This document shows, piece by piece, positions 1-10,784 of a stretch of DNA of 64,000 bases. How positions within the stretch are numbered: position 1 is the first letter of the stretch; every line of letters begins with the position of its first letter. Made by a program: the position numbers and the translations under genes. The stretch is taken from contig JAHDVF020001350.1 of assembly GCA_022606425.2 (NCBI GenBank), positions 868,001-932,000 on the forward strand, in the 5' to 3' direction. Under the pieces are notes generated by a model. It was not told the DNA's origin, did not search any database, and saw only the letters and a program-made list of their open reading frames with translations. This stretch comes from Lepidostoma basale. Its lineage: Eukaryota; Arthropoda; Insecta; Trichoptera; Lepidostomatidae.

Positions 1-296
1 AAGGTGGTGTTTTTTTTATCAGGGTTTTTCATGTTTGTTATAAATAAACAAAAATATTAAACTAACTAACCATCACGCAATCTCCGCGTAGGCAGAAAGA
101 TTGTACCACTACAATATTCTTTCCTTACATCTCGATTCCTCAACATTCATACATCATGTCATGCACGGACGTCGATTTCTCGGCATTGTTTATTGCGACC
201 GTATATTAGATTTAACAAAACAATTGTATGAGGGAAAAAAATATTTTGTTATTTTAAATTTCATCGTAGAAGTTAAAATCCACTAATATTTGTGTC

Positions 297-345
297 ATCG
301 ACCGGTTTCGCCGTCTAATGGTACCTGTAACAATTTTTGCTATGC
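297..345 (-). repeat. P-type motif, GAAACCGGTC variant
   Basis: The minus strand reads TTAGACGGCGAAACCGGTC followed by GATG. This is the same layout as the other P repeats in the window: a short stem, GAAAC, then a palindrome and C. It resembles the hammerhead-like ends reported for Penelope-like elements, but only a fragment is present and no stem I is visible. Confidence 0.35.
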
Positions 346-453
346 TTATTTGTACCTGTATATGAAATGAAAATGGTGGGGGGTAGAAGTTAAACGATTC
401 TATATAATCCATTAGTGTTCGAACAGTTTTATTATTACTATTTTAATTTTATT

Positions 454-1075
454 AATGATTTAATGATGCATGTCGGAAAGTCAAAGGTGTTGGTTTTTGA
501 AAGGGAAGAGCAAATGACAGTTTGTAACATAAGTGTGAACGAAGAGAACTTGGAGAAGGTGAGTGAATTTGAGTATTAAGCAGGTGCGGGTAACAAACTG
601 AATGGAACTTTAAAAATAGTTATTGGAAACAAGAATTTATCAATGAAAGCGAAAACGGCCGTTCACAATGGATTTCTGGTCCCAACGTATGTGTGGTAGA
701 ACGATATACGACAGAATCTCAAATGCTGATATAAGAAAGGAATGTAGAGCGGAAGAAGGTATTATGAACAAAATTATGAAAGGATCGCTGCGTTGGTTCG
801 GACATATGGAGCGCATGGATGGAGAAAGAATGGTTAAGAAAGTATACGTTAATGATGTAAATGGAGTACGGAGTCGAGGCAGACCGAGGAAAACATGGCA
901 TGACCAAATTAATTAAATTTTAAAGGTTGGTCATGTTAGAAGTCGGAAGAATCGACGTGCTTGTATGACTCGCTGTATGAATGTGGAGGAACCTAGAGAG
1001 GTGTGCCAGAATAGAGGAGTGTGGCGGTCCATTCTCACTGCTCCCTGCGAGGAAACGGCGTGATGGTTTGTTTGT
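454..1075 (+). mobile_element. RTE-like family A3 copy, internally deleted
   Basis: This is the C-terminal part of a non-LTR reverse transcriptase. It starts at the segment encoding NVGKSKVMVFEREEQM and ends with VNGVRSRGRPRKTWHDQIN and the GET(A)-stop end, then a GTTTGTTTGTTA tail. About 110 and 60 codons are missing near 577 and 690 compared with the long A3 copy at 61960-62815. There are frameshifts and stops, so the copy is dead. The 668-916 open frame is its best-preserved piece. Confidence 0.85.
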
Positions 1076-1454
1076 TAATTTTATTATACGAGTACCTACG
1101 AGTATATTGATAAAATTATTTTTAGTTTCTATTATACATTTAATGTATATATTATTAAAATGCAATTGAATAGGATCCTTGAAAAGAGTAAATAAAATAA
1201 ATAATTGAAAAGGGCAAATTAAACAAAGGACGTATTGTCTGTAGGGCCGTGACTCAAGGAGAGCGTTTTGCGACGAAGGGATTTGCGAAATGCTAAAAGC
1301 ATGTAGGACCCGCAGCCTCATGTGTCCTCCCCTTGCCCACTGTGTTACCTATTCACCTGAAACTTTTCCACAATGACAACTCTTATTAAAAAAAATTCAA
1401 AAAATCCATTACAATATGTATTTAATTTTATTCCATTTCGATTTTAGTTTCGTG

Positions 1455-1545
1455 CGGATTTAGCAGCTTGCTGCCGTATTCTAGTTCTTCATCACTAGAA
1501 GATGGTAGCAAGCTGCTGAAACCGGTCGATGCAAAAAAATAAATA
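1455..1545 (+). repeat. hairpin with P-type GAAACCGGTC motif
   Basis: Inverted arms AGCAGCTTGCT and AGCAAGCTGCT (11 bp, perfect) enclose CTAGAAGATGG. They are followed directly by GAAACCGGTCGATG and an A-rich AATAAATAC stretch. The order of motifs matches the P repeats elsewhere. The function is inferred only from that resemblance. Confidence 0.4.
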
Positions 1546-1564
1546 CATACATATTACGAGTACT

Positions 1565-1625
1565 TTCTTCTTCTTCAAGTGCCCTGTCGGCCCCCCAACG
1601 TTGGCGATCACCTCGGCGCTGTAGC
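1565..1625 (-). mobile_element. family C non-LTR 3' end
   Basis: On the minus strand this encodes the terminal residues VIANVGG of family C, followed by the conserved GACAGGGCACTTGAAG and a (GAA)n tail. It is a very short 5'-truncated copy. Confidence 0.6.
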
Positions 1626-1639
1626 TCGCCTTATGACTT

Positions 1640-2400
1640 TGGTATTGGTAACCATATCTGTCCAGGGAATTTTGAGCAATCGGCGATACAGCCACATTTC
1701 AAAAGTCTGTTCATTGAGTTGACATTTAAGGGCTACGTTTCACATCCATAAAATAAAACAGACCACACATAGCATTTGATCATTCTCTGGCGGAGTTTCA
1801 AATTTATGTTATTATATTATTTTATTGCAGAATAGTGATTTCATTTTATTAAATGGACTCTTGCTAGCTCAATTGTGTATTTAATAACGAGTATAAAGGA
1901 AATTAATATTTATATATTTTATTAGTTAGTTAGTTAGTTAAATAAAATAAATAAATAAATTAAGTACTCGTACCTTCCAAATCTTGCATACGATGGTTGA
2001 GAATGGAACTGGCTAGTTGAGACTAATATATATATTTTTAAATATCGAACGCCACAGAAACATGACACACACTGTTAAGAAATATCGTAAACTTCACAAA
2101 TTATAATGGTAGGTAGGTAAGAATAAATTTTACGACTTTTGTTCCAAGATGGGAAATTTGCAAAGGGGTCATTAAAGGTTGCTGACACTCTCCGCTAATT
2201 GGCCCTTTTATGAAATGTCCGACGGGATTGCGAGAGCGGCAATCTGGCCGTAAGTGCACGCGGTTTAGTGCCGACACGCATAATATACACAATTTATAAG
2301 GTCCTGTTGATCGGGGCTATAAAATTTAATCTAAACTAAAACTTCAAATACTTTGTAGGCGTTCTCAACACAGCCGTCGTATTATTCAAGAATTATTATT
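1640..2400. other. no gene seen
   Basis: AT-rich unique-looking sequence with a short TTAG/AAAT microsatellite near 1922-1965. A 63-codon minus-strand open frame at 2101-2292 has no recognisable domain and I regard it as chance. Confidence 0.5.
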
Positions 2401-2403
2401 TTA

Positions 2404-2450
2404 CTAGTTGCAACCCGTGAAATATTCACGTAAGTAAAGAATTTTTTAAT
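2404..2450 (-). repeat. Helitron-type 3' terminus
   Basis: On the minus strand a hairpin (CGTGAATATTTCACGGG) is followed by TTGCAA and CTAG-T. A hairpin about 10 nt before a CTAG end is the usual Helitron 3' signature. The same end occurs in the plus orientation at 11672-11698. Confidence 0.45.
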
Positions 2451-2483
2451 ATTACATCAGTGTTGTATATACAAAGTGTATCT

Positions 2484-2740
2484 TCTTCTTTTCGTGTCCT
2501 GTCAGGTCTCCCCAACGTTGACTATCACCCTTGAGTAGGCCTCCCTGTCCTGGGTAGCTCGGAACAGCTCCCCGACAGTCCTCAGCCCTATCCACTCTCG
2601 GATGTTCCTCAGCCAGGAAATCTGCCTTCTCTCAACACCTCGTCGACCCTCAATCTTACCCTCCAAGATCAGATGTAACAGTGCGTACTTTTCGCCTCTC
2701 AGAACATGGCCCAAGTAGGACACCTTACGGACTTTGATGT
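2484..2740 (-). mobile_element. family C non-LTR RT, C-terminal fragment
   Basis: The minus-strand frame encodes VSYLGHVLRGEKYALLHLIL, then EGRRGVERRQISWLRNIREW and DREAYSRVIVNVG. This is the arthropod non-LTR RT tail in which a GHVLR motif precedes a GRR-linker. The copy ends in CCTGACAGGACACGAAAAGAAG, a (GAA)-type tail. It is 5'-truncated. Confidence 0.75.
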
Positions 2741-2867
2741 TGGTGTTGGTTCAATTTTTCTTTTTTATACACAAAGTGTACAAAAAAGAAAAATAGAAAT
2801 AAACCATCATAACAACACAAAGGCACAAGGAGGCAAAAGGAGAGCAAAATTCGAATCTATAAGACAT

Positions 2868-3258
2868 GCGTACTATAATGACATATGGAATAGAAACGAG
2901 AGCTGACACCATCAGAACAAAAAGTCTCCTAAGAACCACAGAAATGAAGACTCTCCGATCCGTTGCGGGAACGACACTCCGAGACAGAATAAGAAATTCT
3001 GAAATAAGAAAGATCTGCAATCTAGAAGATGTCGTGCGATGAGGAAGACTGAGAAGGCGCTACTGGAAAGATCATGTGGAAAGAGCAAATCCTGAAATCA
3101 GTGATCAATATAGCCGCAAATAAAGTACCAACAGGAAATCGACCGGCAGGAAGACCACCTAAAAGATAGCGAGACAGTTGGACATCTGTATCCCAGACAC
3201 AGGCTCCGAGAAATAACAGGACACAGTCCTAAATAAAGCAGAAGAAGAACAACAACAC
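2868..3258 (+). mobile_element. family D non-LTR RT, C-terminal fragment
   Basis: With frameshifts it reads LLTYGIETRADT, EMKTLRSVAGTTLRDRIRN, the RLRRRYWKDHVERANPE segment, and a GRPP-type linker before the end. It finishes in AAGCAGAAGAAGAAC. These are the marks of an RTE-type RT C terminus. Related 3' ends lie at 8402-8993, 17345-17389 and 18120-18275. Confidence 0.7.
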
Positions 3259-3404
3259 AAAGTATGGCGTATATAGAAGAATTTTTTAAAATAATTTATA
3301 TGATTACTTGGAAATGCTTATATTAGTTATAATTTGCTTGACTGTAATTTGCACATAGAAGCGATAAACGAAATTGTTAATTACGCTACGATTAACCGCC
3401 GCAG

Positions 3405-3545
3405 AAGAACCTAGCATGGCCTGGACCGCACGGTGCGGGAGAAGAGAAGAGAAGAGAAGAAAGAGAAGAGCAGGTCCGGCAGGCAGCTGCTGTCGGCGGC
3501 AGAGCGGCGTCTCCGGGAGAAAGGAAATACCGCGGTAATTGAATA
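3405..3545. other. GC-rich island with GAAGA repeats
   Basis: GC-rich segment containing an (AGAAG)n purine tract (about 3440-3470) and a CGGCGG-rich stretch. It matches no repeat family here. The overlapping minus-strand open frames have no recognisable motif. Confidence 0.4.
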
Positions 3546-3944
3546 ATTTCTCAGAAAAATGCACTTGCTTGCTACAAAGCAATTCTGCCGTATTATGATG
3601 AATTTATGATTCACAATAATGTTGCGAAATTTATAATGTCTTCAATTATTACCATCAACACATTTATTTTTAAATTGTACGATATCTTTCTCTTCGATGG
3701 TGCTACAGCTCTAAATCAACGGGAAACCACTCTAATAGAAACACTAACCAGGAATTCACTTTGGCGAATAAGTATTCGAAACAGTAATTACCAACGCCAG
3801 GGGGACATGACACGGCACTCTAAGAAGTAACACAGAACTATATAGTAGAAACGGCACTATAGTTACTTAGTATAATTGTACAAAACAAGTATTGAGGGTA
3901 TGTACGAGTATTGTTTCTGGAACAATGATGTAAAACTTCATATT

Positions 3945-4045
3945 AAATAATTAATACGAATGAAAACGTCAGTTTTCTAGAAGTTTTGTTATATTTTATT
4001 TGAATGACATCTTTCGCCCTGCTAAGGCATTATCAATTGACGCCG
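3945..4045 (-). repeat. P repeat end
   Basis: The minus strand reads TGCCTTAGCAGGGCGAAAGATGTC, then a TTATATTTTATT-like A/T stretch, CTAGAAAACTGACG and TTTTCATTCGTATTAATTA. This conserved block recurs at 17790, 19835, 28975, 30645, 43061 and 63595. A short piece is also present at 5667-5705. Confidence 0.6.
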
Positions 4046-4696
4046 GTATATCTCGCGAAGAGCTGTGCAACATATTTAGAACTGATTTTTTAAAGCCACA
4101 ATAATTAAATTTATTGTTGGTATATGTATGCACGTATGTACAATTACAATTTACTTATTAAACTTTTATTAAATTTATATTAATTGTTTTATGCATCAAT
4201 CCATGAATTGTTTTTACTGCTTTTCTGTTTACAAAACCTGGTTAAAAAACCCAAAGCACAATCTGGACCTGGATAGATGAAAAACTGGATAGTTGGAAAA
4301 CCTGGTTAATTAACTATCGTAGGCCTGGTCCCTTGGAATGCCAATTATCCAGGTTCCACTGTATATTATTATGGAAATGTGTGGCGTATAATTCCCTTTG
4401 CTTACCCCTTCAGTGAAACGGCGTGATGCGTACTTAAGTTATTGTTTGATACTTCATTAACTTGTGGATTAGCTGCTTACGGTGGAGGATAGCGAGGGTT
4501 CCTTCAAAATCAACGTCGGGTGAACCTGAAAAGAAGTTATCAGTATAATTAATACCACAGTTTCACAAACTTATTTGATACAGGTCCACTTTATCCCATC
4601 CAGGTAATAACTTACATTTTAAAATGGAATAAAATAATCAAAAAAGTTTTTATTATTTACATAGAGTTAATAGCGAGTTTTTTTATGGATTAAAAA

Positions 4697-4852
4697 ACTG
4701 TTTTTTACACTTTTGAGTTTATTTTTCTGTGACTTCTTTAAAATGTTTTACACCTTCATCATCGGGAGAACGATACAAATTTATATTTTTCCCGATGTGT
4801 AAACCCTTCAAAACAGTCGAGAAAAATTGACTCAAAAGTGGAAAAAAACTGT
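4697..4852. repeat. fold-back element
   Basis: Two imperfect arms (about 4697-4767 and 4790-4852) are reverse complements. They share ACTGTTTTTT, CACTTTTGAGT, TTTACAC and ATCGGGA. The whole can fold into a long hairpin with a loop of about 20 nt. It looks like a MITE or decayed inverted duplication. No TSD is clear. Confidence 0.55.
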
Positions 4853-5043
4853 ATTTTAATATATTTAAAAAAATGTTATTAACAACTCATGGCCCCCTCT
4901 CCCTTTTGCTTCCCTAGACCCCCCGACTTTTTGCAGAGCCGGCATGGACGACTTATTTCCCACCGATACTCTTAGGGAAGCCGATAAGCAAACTTTGATA
5001 ACCTATGACTTTCACTAATACCGGAACAAAGTTTTATAAATAA

Positions 5044-5165
5044 CTAGCGGACCCGACAACGCTTCGCTATTGCTATATACGAATATAAGCATACAAAATG
5101 TATGAATTAATCAAATACAATTGAAGTTCGATATCAATTAATTTATGCCATCAAACAAAGCTATC
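5044..5165 (-). repeat. Helitron-type 3' end
   Basis: On the minus strand the sequence ends AGCGAAGCGTTG, then TCGGGTC and CGCTAGT. It matches the end of the 6-kb element at 54861-54891 (AGCGAAGCGTTGCCGGGTC, then AGCTAGT). The flanking AT-rich 100 bp is also shared with 11043-11145 and 54780-54860. Confidence 0.55.
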
Positions 5166-5541
5166 TAACTAACTAACCATCACGCCGTTTCCCCGGAGGG
5201 ATAGGTAGAGAGGATGGACCGCCAGACCGTTCTGTCCTGACATACCTCTCTTGATTCCTCCACTTTCATACATGCACGTTCGTAAATTTTTCCAACTTCG
5301 AATGTGGCCGCCTTTCAGTATTTGATTAATTTGATCATGCCATGCATTTCTTGGTCTTCCACGGTTGCTCTTTTCACTCACACTGCATTCTCTCCATATG
5401 TCCGAACCATCTGAGGGATCCTTTTTTAATTTTATTTATGATGCAATCATCTGCCTTACATTTCTTCCTTATTTCGTCTTCTATATTTTATCACATATCG
5501 TGTTTCCGCACATTCTTCTCAATGATCTCATTTCTATCGCA
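5166..5541 (-). mobile_element. family A4 copy
   Basis: Plus-strand TAACTAACTAACC is the (GTTA)n tail in reverse. Upstream on the minus strand come the GETA-stop end, the RGRPRNAWHDQINQILKGGH segment and the MRSLRRMC-like start. It is 5'-truncated and frame-broken. The LKGGH residues assign it to A4. It abuts the Helitron end at 5044. Confidence 0.8.
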
Positions 5542-5544
5542 AAA

Positions 5545-6900
5545 ACAAAATGTTTACCAAAGTGAAACAATGAAATCCATTAATTATTTAAATTTGTGCT
5601 TGAATATACGTTCAGCAATGTCATTATGATCTACTGACGATTGACATCAAGCATTTAATACACATAATTAATACGAATGAAAACGTCAGTTTTCAGGAAG
5701 TATTATTATTATCAAATGTGACGAAACGTCAACTCGTTGCAGTTTATATACACTAGTAAATGGAACAGAATATGGTAATCGACGAAAATTGATGTGACTT
5801 TATACATTTTAACGAAGAATTATTTTGGTAGGTCCAGAAATATTGAAAAGTGTTTCTTGGAACTCGTTAAGAAATTTTATGACAATGATCACATAGTTAG
5901 GGGAAAATAAATGATATTATATAAATCAAAAATAAGTTTTTTCAGGTGGTTTAAGGATAATGTGTTTTAAGAAAAACGTATTTTTCAAATTGTTTACAAA
6001 TGATTTTACATATTTACATACACATCATACACAATTAAACACTAACATCAAACAAAATTAATTCACACCAATATAGACTGTAACGTCCTGGCGTTAAAAC
6101 ATTTATTTGTCTGTCACATTAAGAATTCATTTATATCCATTTTATATGTGCCTTATATTATAGTTCAGTTCGGTTCAAATTTAGTTTTGGAAATTTCGTA
6201 GCAATCAGTTCAGTATTTGTCGAGTCTATTGGTTTCACAGTTACGAACATTGTCGTTTATTTATATAGAATTATGATTTGATATGTAATGTTATGAATTT
6301 ATCATATTACTCACGAGATAAATTACGAATTCTGTATTTGGTTAAGTACAATTTGCGGCTCTCCATCAATAATTCAAAGTTTACACTAGAATTCACGCAT
6401 CTCGCTGGTTGTTTGATATCAATTTACATTTCTAAATCAATATAATGAATACCGAATGAGTTAAGACAACAGACGGGCCAGTGTTGATTACGAAATTTTC
6501 AAGAAGAAAAGATTTCGGCGTTTTTCAAATTAATTAGGATATATCCGTACGACCAGAAAATTTAATTAATTAGCTTTATATAATCTTGCGCTCGCCTCTT
6601 GTCCATCCCCCCCGCCGAGTCCTGGCCTAACGTTCCGTGGTAAGAATGTACGTCTCTGGTAATTCCCTTCATAATTTCATTCAGTTGTCTAATAAAAATC
6701 TTAAACAACAGACCAAAGCCCCCCGATGCGCAGCAATGTTTGGAAAAATATGTTTGTTTGGGATAACTAGTTGGAGGGACTCGTTTATTAATCGAGTTTT
6801 AATACATTATTTTGTTTAGTCCATTGTTTTGGCCGAAACACTATGATACATTAACATTTTAAACTGTTAATGAATAAACTTTGTTTTTTGTATCACAATT
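5545..6900. other. no gene seen
   Basis: AT-rich sequence. Only a fragment of a P repeat (5667-5705) is recognisable. Short open frames such as 6637-6819 have no domain I can name. Confidence 0.5.
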
Positions 6901-6904
6901 GTAT

Positions 6905-6957
6905 TTTATTTTACGCGACAGCTGTTTCATCAACCAATGTTGTCATCATCAGGGGTT
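6905..6957 (-). repeat. P-type motif, CTGATGA...GAAACAGCTGTC
   Basis: The minus strand carries a canonical CTGATGA, a possible stem CAAC/GTTG, then GAAACAGCTGTC. These are the conserved core blocks of a hammerhead ribozyme, with ACAGCTGT as a palindromic stem III. It lies 3' of a Penelope endonuclease remnant (7327-7560) on the same strand, where a Penelope terminal repeat would be. Flanking strands for stem I do not obviously pair. Confidence 0.45.
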
Positions 6958-7326
6958 ACAATAATATATCAAATGTCAAATGTGTATTTGAATAATTTCT
7001 TTGATATAATTATGAAGTTCTTGCTGAAATTGAGTTAGGTACCTACATATTTTAATTTAAAGAACGGTTAGATACTATTTATAGGAGAAAATATTAAATG
7101 TGGAATATATAATAATAATATTAATAATAATAATAAAACAGTAATTAGAAGGAACAATTACACATAGTATAGAGTCAAAAACGATGAAACATAATAAATT
7201 TAAAACGATTAACAATAACAAGAAGTGCATAGATTACATTAATAGGAAAGGTGACAAAAGTTGAAGGTAGTATTATTATTTTTTAACTAGATTGTACAGG
7301 GGAAAAGTTTTGTAAAAAGGAATGTA

Positions 7327-7560
7327 CTACAATACGAGTATATAGGTATTTGGGAAAAGGAATGTACTACAATATATAGGTACTAATGGGGAATAAGAAG
7401 GAATTTGGTTATTTATAACATTTAGTTCACATTTTTTGGCCTTTAAAATTTCAAAATTTTCTAATTTCACAAAATTTTCAGGATTATTTGATATGTGTAA
7501 AAATTTTGTGTTTTTGGTCTCGAAATGATGATCAAAATTCACACAATGATTGGCCATTTC
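7327..7560 (-). pseudogene. Penelope-like GIY-YIG endonuclease remnant
   Basis: The minus-strand frame begins MANHCVNFDHHFETKNTKFL and continues with KLENFEILKAK and LNVINNQI. The A-NH-----H-F pattern, then LE-FEI-K, then LN-NQ, is the C-terminal half of the endonuclease domain of Penelope-like elements as I know the family. The RT and the GIY-YIG motifs themselves are absent. About 370 bases downstream on the same strand is the hammerhead-like motif at 6905-6957, so both may belong to one 5'-truncated copy. The identification is from residue pattern only. Confidence 0.5.
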
Positions 7561-7756
7561 CGAAGAGATGTTTCTGTTTTTGTATAATATGAACTAATAA
7601 TTATTTTTAATATCCACCAGTTAGCAATATAATCGCAGAATGGACTGACATGGTTACCAACAATTAGGTGTTACATAGAGGTGTTCACAATTAAAAATTA
7701 AAGGAAATTTAAAAGCAAGTTTTAAAAAAAATTGGTAAAAGATCGGTTTCTTGTTT

Positions 7757-7917
7757 AGAATCAGAAATAAATTGGATATAAATAGTAGAAAGCTGGTCTA
7801 TGATGCTTTAATATTGCCTCACTTCAATTATTGTTCTTCTGTAATATTTTTAGCAAATAAAGGTGATATTAATAAACTACAGGTTTTACAAATAAATAAA
7901 TTAAATATTATATATCC
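7757..7917 (+). mobile_element. jockey/CR1-like RT fragment
   Basis: Encodes INSRKLVYDALILPHFNYC, SSVIFLANKGDINKLQVLQ and LNII. This is the thumb region of a non-LTR RT, with the YCS---L motif followed by LQ-LQNK. It runs in frame into a family A fragment at 7918, giving a chimeric open frame. Confidence 0.65.
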
Positions 7918-8057
7918 GAGAAATCGATGTACGTTGACGACACAATGTATGAATGTTGAGAAAGTGAGAGAATTATTTCTGGAAAGAACAGTGTGGTGGT
8001 CTATTCTTTCTGCCTATCCCTTCGGAGAGATGACGTAATGGTTATTAAGTTAGTTAA
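7918..8057 (+). mobile_element. family A2-like 3' end fused to an RT fragment
   Basis: The frame continues RNRCTLTTQCMNVEKVREL, then ERTVWWSILSAYPFGEMT-stop and a GTTATTAAGTTAGTTA tail. This is the last 45 codons of family A. The junction with the upstream RT keeps an open frame of 95 codons (7751-8038), but it is a truncation product, not a functional fusion. Confidence 0.75.
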
Positions 8058-8164
8058 TTTTTATTTTGTGTACATGATATAACTTCGTTTGAAAAACGTG
8101 TCCCCAAGTGGATAAGCACATTCCAGTTTTATTCAAACGTTAATCCACGTTTTACGTTGTTTAT

Positions 8165-8400
8165 TTTGTGGTGGATATCAATAAGCCATGGGCTATGAGC
8201 TATGGCTGGGGATATCGTAATTAATTGATAGCCCGATGGGTGCAGCGCGGCTGGACTCGGCAGAAAGCTAATGAACTCGGTACCTGCCGATCAAATGGAG
8301 CTATTCTCAGGGTCTTCGTTCCCGCTAATGCATTCCGCTGATTGAATCGCTCTGCTACCGGGCTGCATCCATAAATTATCGTTTAAACGCAGCTATAAAA
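8165..8400. other. GC-richer unique island
   Basis: Single-copy sequence in this window, with GC content well above the flanks and several homeodomain-like cores (TAATTAATTG, TAAATTATCG). No reading frame of note. It may be a conserved noncoding element, which is inference. Confidence 0.3.
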
Positions 8401-8401
8401 C

Positions 8402-8993
8402 CTTCTTCTTTCTCTTTTTCTTCTTAGTGTAGGCCTAGTGGTCTGTTTCTTAAGAGGAATTGGCCTCCTGCGAAGTCGACTCCCAGCTGTCGATCCATCT
8501 CTTTGGTGGTCTGCCCGGGGGTCGTCTACCTTGGGGCTGGCCGTGCAACACAATGAAGGGGAGTCTGGATCGATCCATTCTCCTCACGTGTGCATACCAA
8601 TAACTTCTCCTTTGCCTTCACCACTTCTTCTTTCTCTTCTTCTTATTCTTAGAGTAGGCCTAGTGGCCTGTTTCTTAAGAGGAATTGGCCTCCTGCGAAG
8701 TCGACTCCCAGCTGTCGATCCATCTCTTTGGTGGTCTGCCCGGGGGTCGTCTACCTTGGGGCTGGCCGTATAACACAGTGAAGGGGAGTCTGGATGGATC
8801 CATTCTTCTCACCTGTACCAGTATCTTCTCCTTTGCCTTCCCCATTTAACGACATCCTCGACCTCGCATATCTCCCTTATCAGTGTATTCCTTATCCTCT
8901 CTTGCAGTGTCTTGCCAGATATATTTCTGAGCTTCTTCATTTCTGACACTCTGAGCGCGTTTTTTTGTGATTGTGGTGTCCGCCCTGCTGGCA
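8402..8993 (-). mobile_element. family D copy with tandemly duplicated 3' end
   Basis: The minus strand at 8809-8994 encodes VSEMKKLRNISGKTLQERIR and VEDVVKWGRQRRRYW, matching family D. The downstream 3' end is present twice in direct tandem (about 8404-8624 and 8625-8846). Each unit carries the block encoding a PPKRW-type linker and ends in (GAA)n. The units differ by scattered substitutions and small indels. Confidence 0.65.
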
Positions 8994-9416
8994 AAAGAAG
9001 GATGAAAGCAAGATAAACGCCGTAGAAATGATATCACTAAGAAGAATGTGCGGGAAAACGTTGTATGATAGAATACCGAACGATGAAATAATAAAGAAAT
9101 GTAAGACAGATGACTGCATGGTTCCCTGAGATGGTTTGAACATATAGAACGAATGGATGAGAGTAGAATGGTTAAAAAGTTGTACACAAGCAGCGTGAGT
9201 GGAAAAAGAAGCCGAGGACGACCGAGGAAAACATGGCATGACTAAATTACTAAAAGGCGGCCACATTTGAAGTCGGAATAATCGACGTGCGTGCATGGTA
9301 CGATGTATGAATGTAGAGGAATCCCGAGAGGTATGCCAGGACAGAGCATTGTGGCGATCCATCTTCTCTGCCTACCCATCCGGGGAGACGGCGTGATGGT
9401 TAGTTAGTTAGTTAGT
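8989..9416 (+). mobile_element. family A4 copy
   Basis: Starts at AKEG*KQDKRRRNDITKKNV-type sequence in broken frame and continues through the WF(G/E)HIERMDESRMVKKLYTSS and RGRPRKTWHD segments to GETA-stop. The tail is GGTTAGTTAGTTAGTTAG. YTSSVSGKRSRGR residues assign it to A4. A short deletion follows GDDCMV. Confidence 0.85.
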
Positions 9417-9435
9417 AAAAGGTATTCAAATTTGC

Positions 9436-9706
9436 CTTCAGGACCTTGTCCGAAAGGCGTGCAAGATGGATCGGCCATGTAATACATCAAGAAGGTCTCT
9501 TGCATGCCATAATTGAGGGTATGACCGAGGGGACAATCTCTAGGGGACGCCCACGCCAAGAGTACCTGGAGGACCTGTTGGTGGACGTGCGCTGCTCATC
9601 ATATGCAGATTTCAAAAGACCCGCACAAGACAGGGAAGAATGGAAGAGAAGAATAGAGGAAATTGCTGCAAACCAATCCCAGGATTGAAACCAGAGAAGA
9701 AGATTC
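9436..9706 (+). mobile_element. family B non-LTR 3' end
   Basis: The frame encodes LSERRARWIGHVIHQEGLLH, then EGTISRGRPRQEYLEDLLVD, and ends KRRIEEIAANQSQD-stop. GHVIHQEGLLHAI is the GHV motif of an RTE-like RT C terminus. Copies at 25496-26093 and 47349-47630 are nearly identical, suggesting recent activity. Confidence 0.8.
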
Positions 9707-9709
9707 AAA

Positions 9710-10150
9710 TCTATAGCTAGGTGGTCTGTCGCGCCGAAACTTCATTTTTCATCAGAAGTCACAGTTCATACGATTGATGAATACGTGAATGGTGAGACGC
9801 GTATGTCATAATGCGAGAGGTGAGAACTATTTAATAGTTTCTTTAAGTACTTAACGCAAGCGCTAACAATCACCTGCTTGAGAACGTATTTTTTTGTAAG
9901 GAAGACGTTGTAAATTATGTGGAGATCGGTTGAGCAATGGTTTTAAAAGCTTTGCACTATAAATCAACGCCATTCAAGTATCGCTGCATGCAATGGTCGA
10001 AGAAATGATTGAACGCTGGAAATATGAAAACAAATTATGCAATAAAATTAAACTGACGAGAATTCAATTCGCAAAATAAACAACATTTGCAAAAAAAAAA
10101 CTTGTTTTCATTAAGAACACATAAATTATTAAAACATTATATAAGTATTT
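9710..10150. other. no gene seen
   Basis: AT-rich sequence with no recognisable repeat or open frame. Confidence 0.5.
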
Positions 10151-10154
10151 CTAC

Positions 10155-10740
10155 ATTTTAAATACCTTGGCAACATTATCACTAAAGCGCTTGACCTGGA
10201 CATTAAAATAAAATGCAGAATTGAAGTTGCACGAGCTGCATTTAATAAAATGAGAGCATTCTCTTGCAACGATAATCTTAATTTGAAACTCCGACAAAGA
10301 ATGATTAAATGTTGTTCGTCTATATGGCTGCGAAACCTGGACTCTAAAAGTTAATGTAATGAACCGGTTGGAAGCGTTTGAGATGTGGATATACTGCAGA
10401 ATGCTCCGTATACCGTGGACTGATAAGGTCAGTAATGCAGATGTACTACAGAGAGCCAGAGCCAATAGAGAGCTGTTGTCGATTGTGAAAATTAGAAAGG
10501 TCTCATATTTGGGTCATGTGCTAAAGGGAGAAAAATACCACCTCCCTCGATTGATATTAATGGGTAAATTGGAGGGACGTCGGAGAGTTGGTAGAAGGCA
10601 GCTGTCCTGGCTGCGGAACATCAAAGAGTGGACAGGAATAACAAGAGTTAAGAACCTGTTCCAAGTAGCGCAGGACAGAGATGCCTTTGCTGCAGTGATC
10701 GACAACGTGGGGGGGACCTAACACAGCAACGAAAGAAGAA
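10155..10740 (+). mobile_element. family C non-LTR RT, longest copy
   Basis: The 10359-10721 frame encodes MNRLEAFEMWIYCRMLRIPW, DKVSNADVLQRARANRELL, then VSYLGHVLKGEKYHLPRLIL and QLSWLRNIKEWTGI, ending DNVGGT-stop. Upstream, the YLGN-IT and YGCETWTL segments are legible across two frameshifts from about 10155. It is the best copy for the family C 3' region and ends in a GAAAGAAGAAG tail. Confidence 0.8.
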
Positions 10741-10756
10741 GTATTTCTTAAGTGAC

Positions 10757-10784
10757 ACAAGTCAAAAACACGTTTTTGACTTGT
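10757..10784. repeat. perfect 13-bp inverted repeat
   Basis: ACAAGTCAAAAAC and GTTTTTGACTTGT are separated by 2 bp just beyond the family C tail. It could form a cruciform. It has no T-run or gene context to support a terminator. Confidence 0.6.

Noticed and set aside
8438..8773. 111-codon plus-strand frame with an internal repeated peptide
   Set aside because: The repeat is the tandem-duplicated family D 3' end read on the wrong strand.
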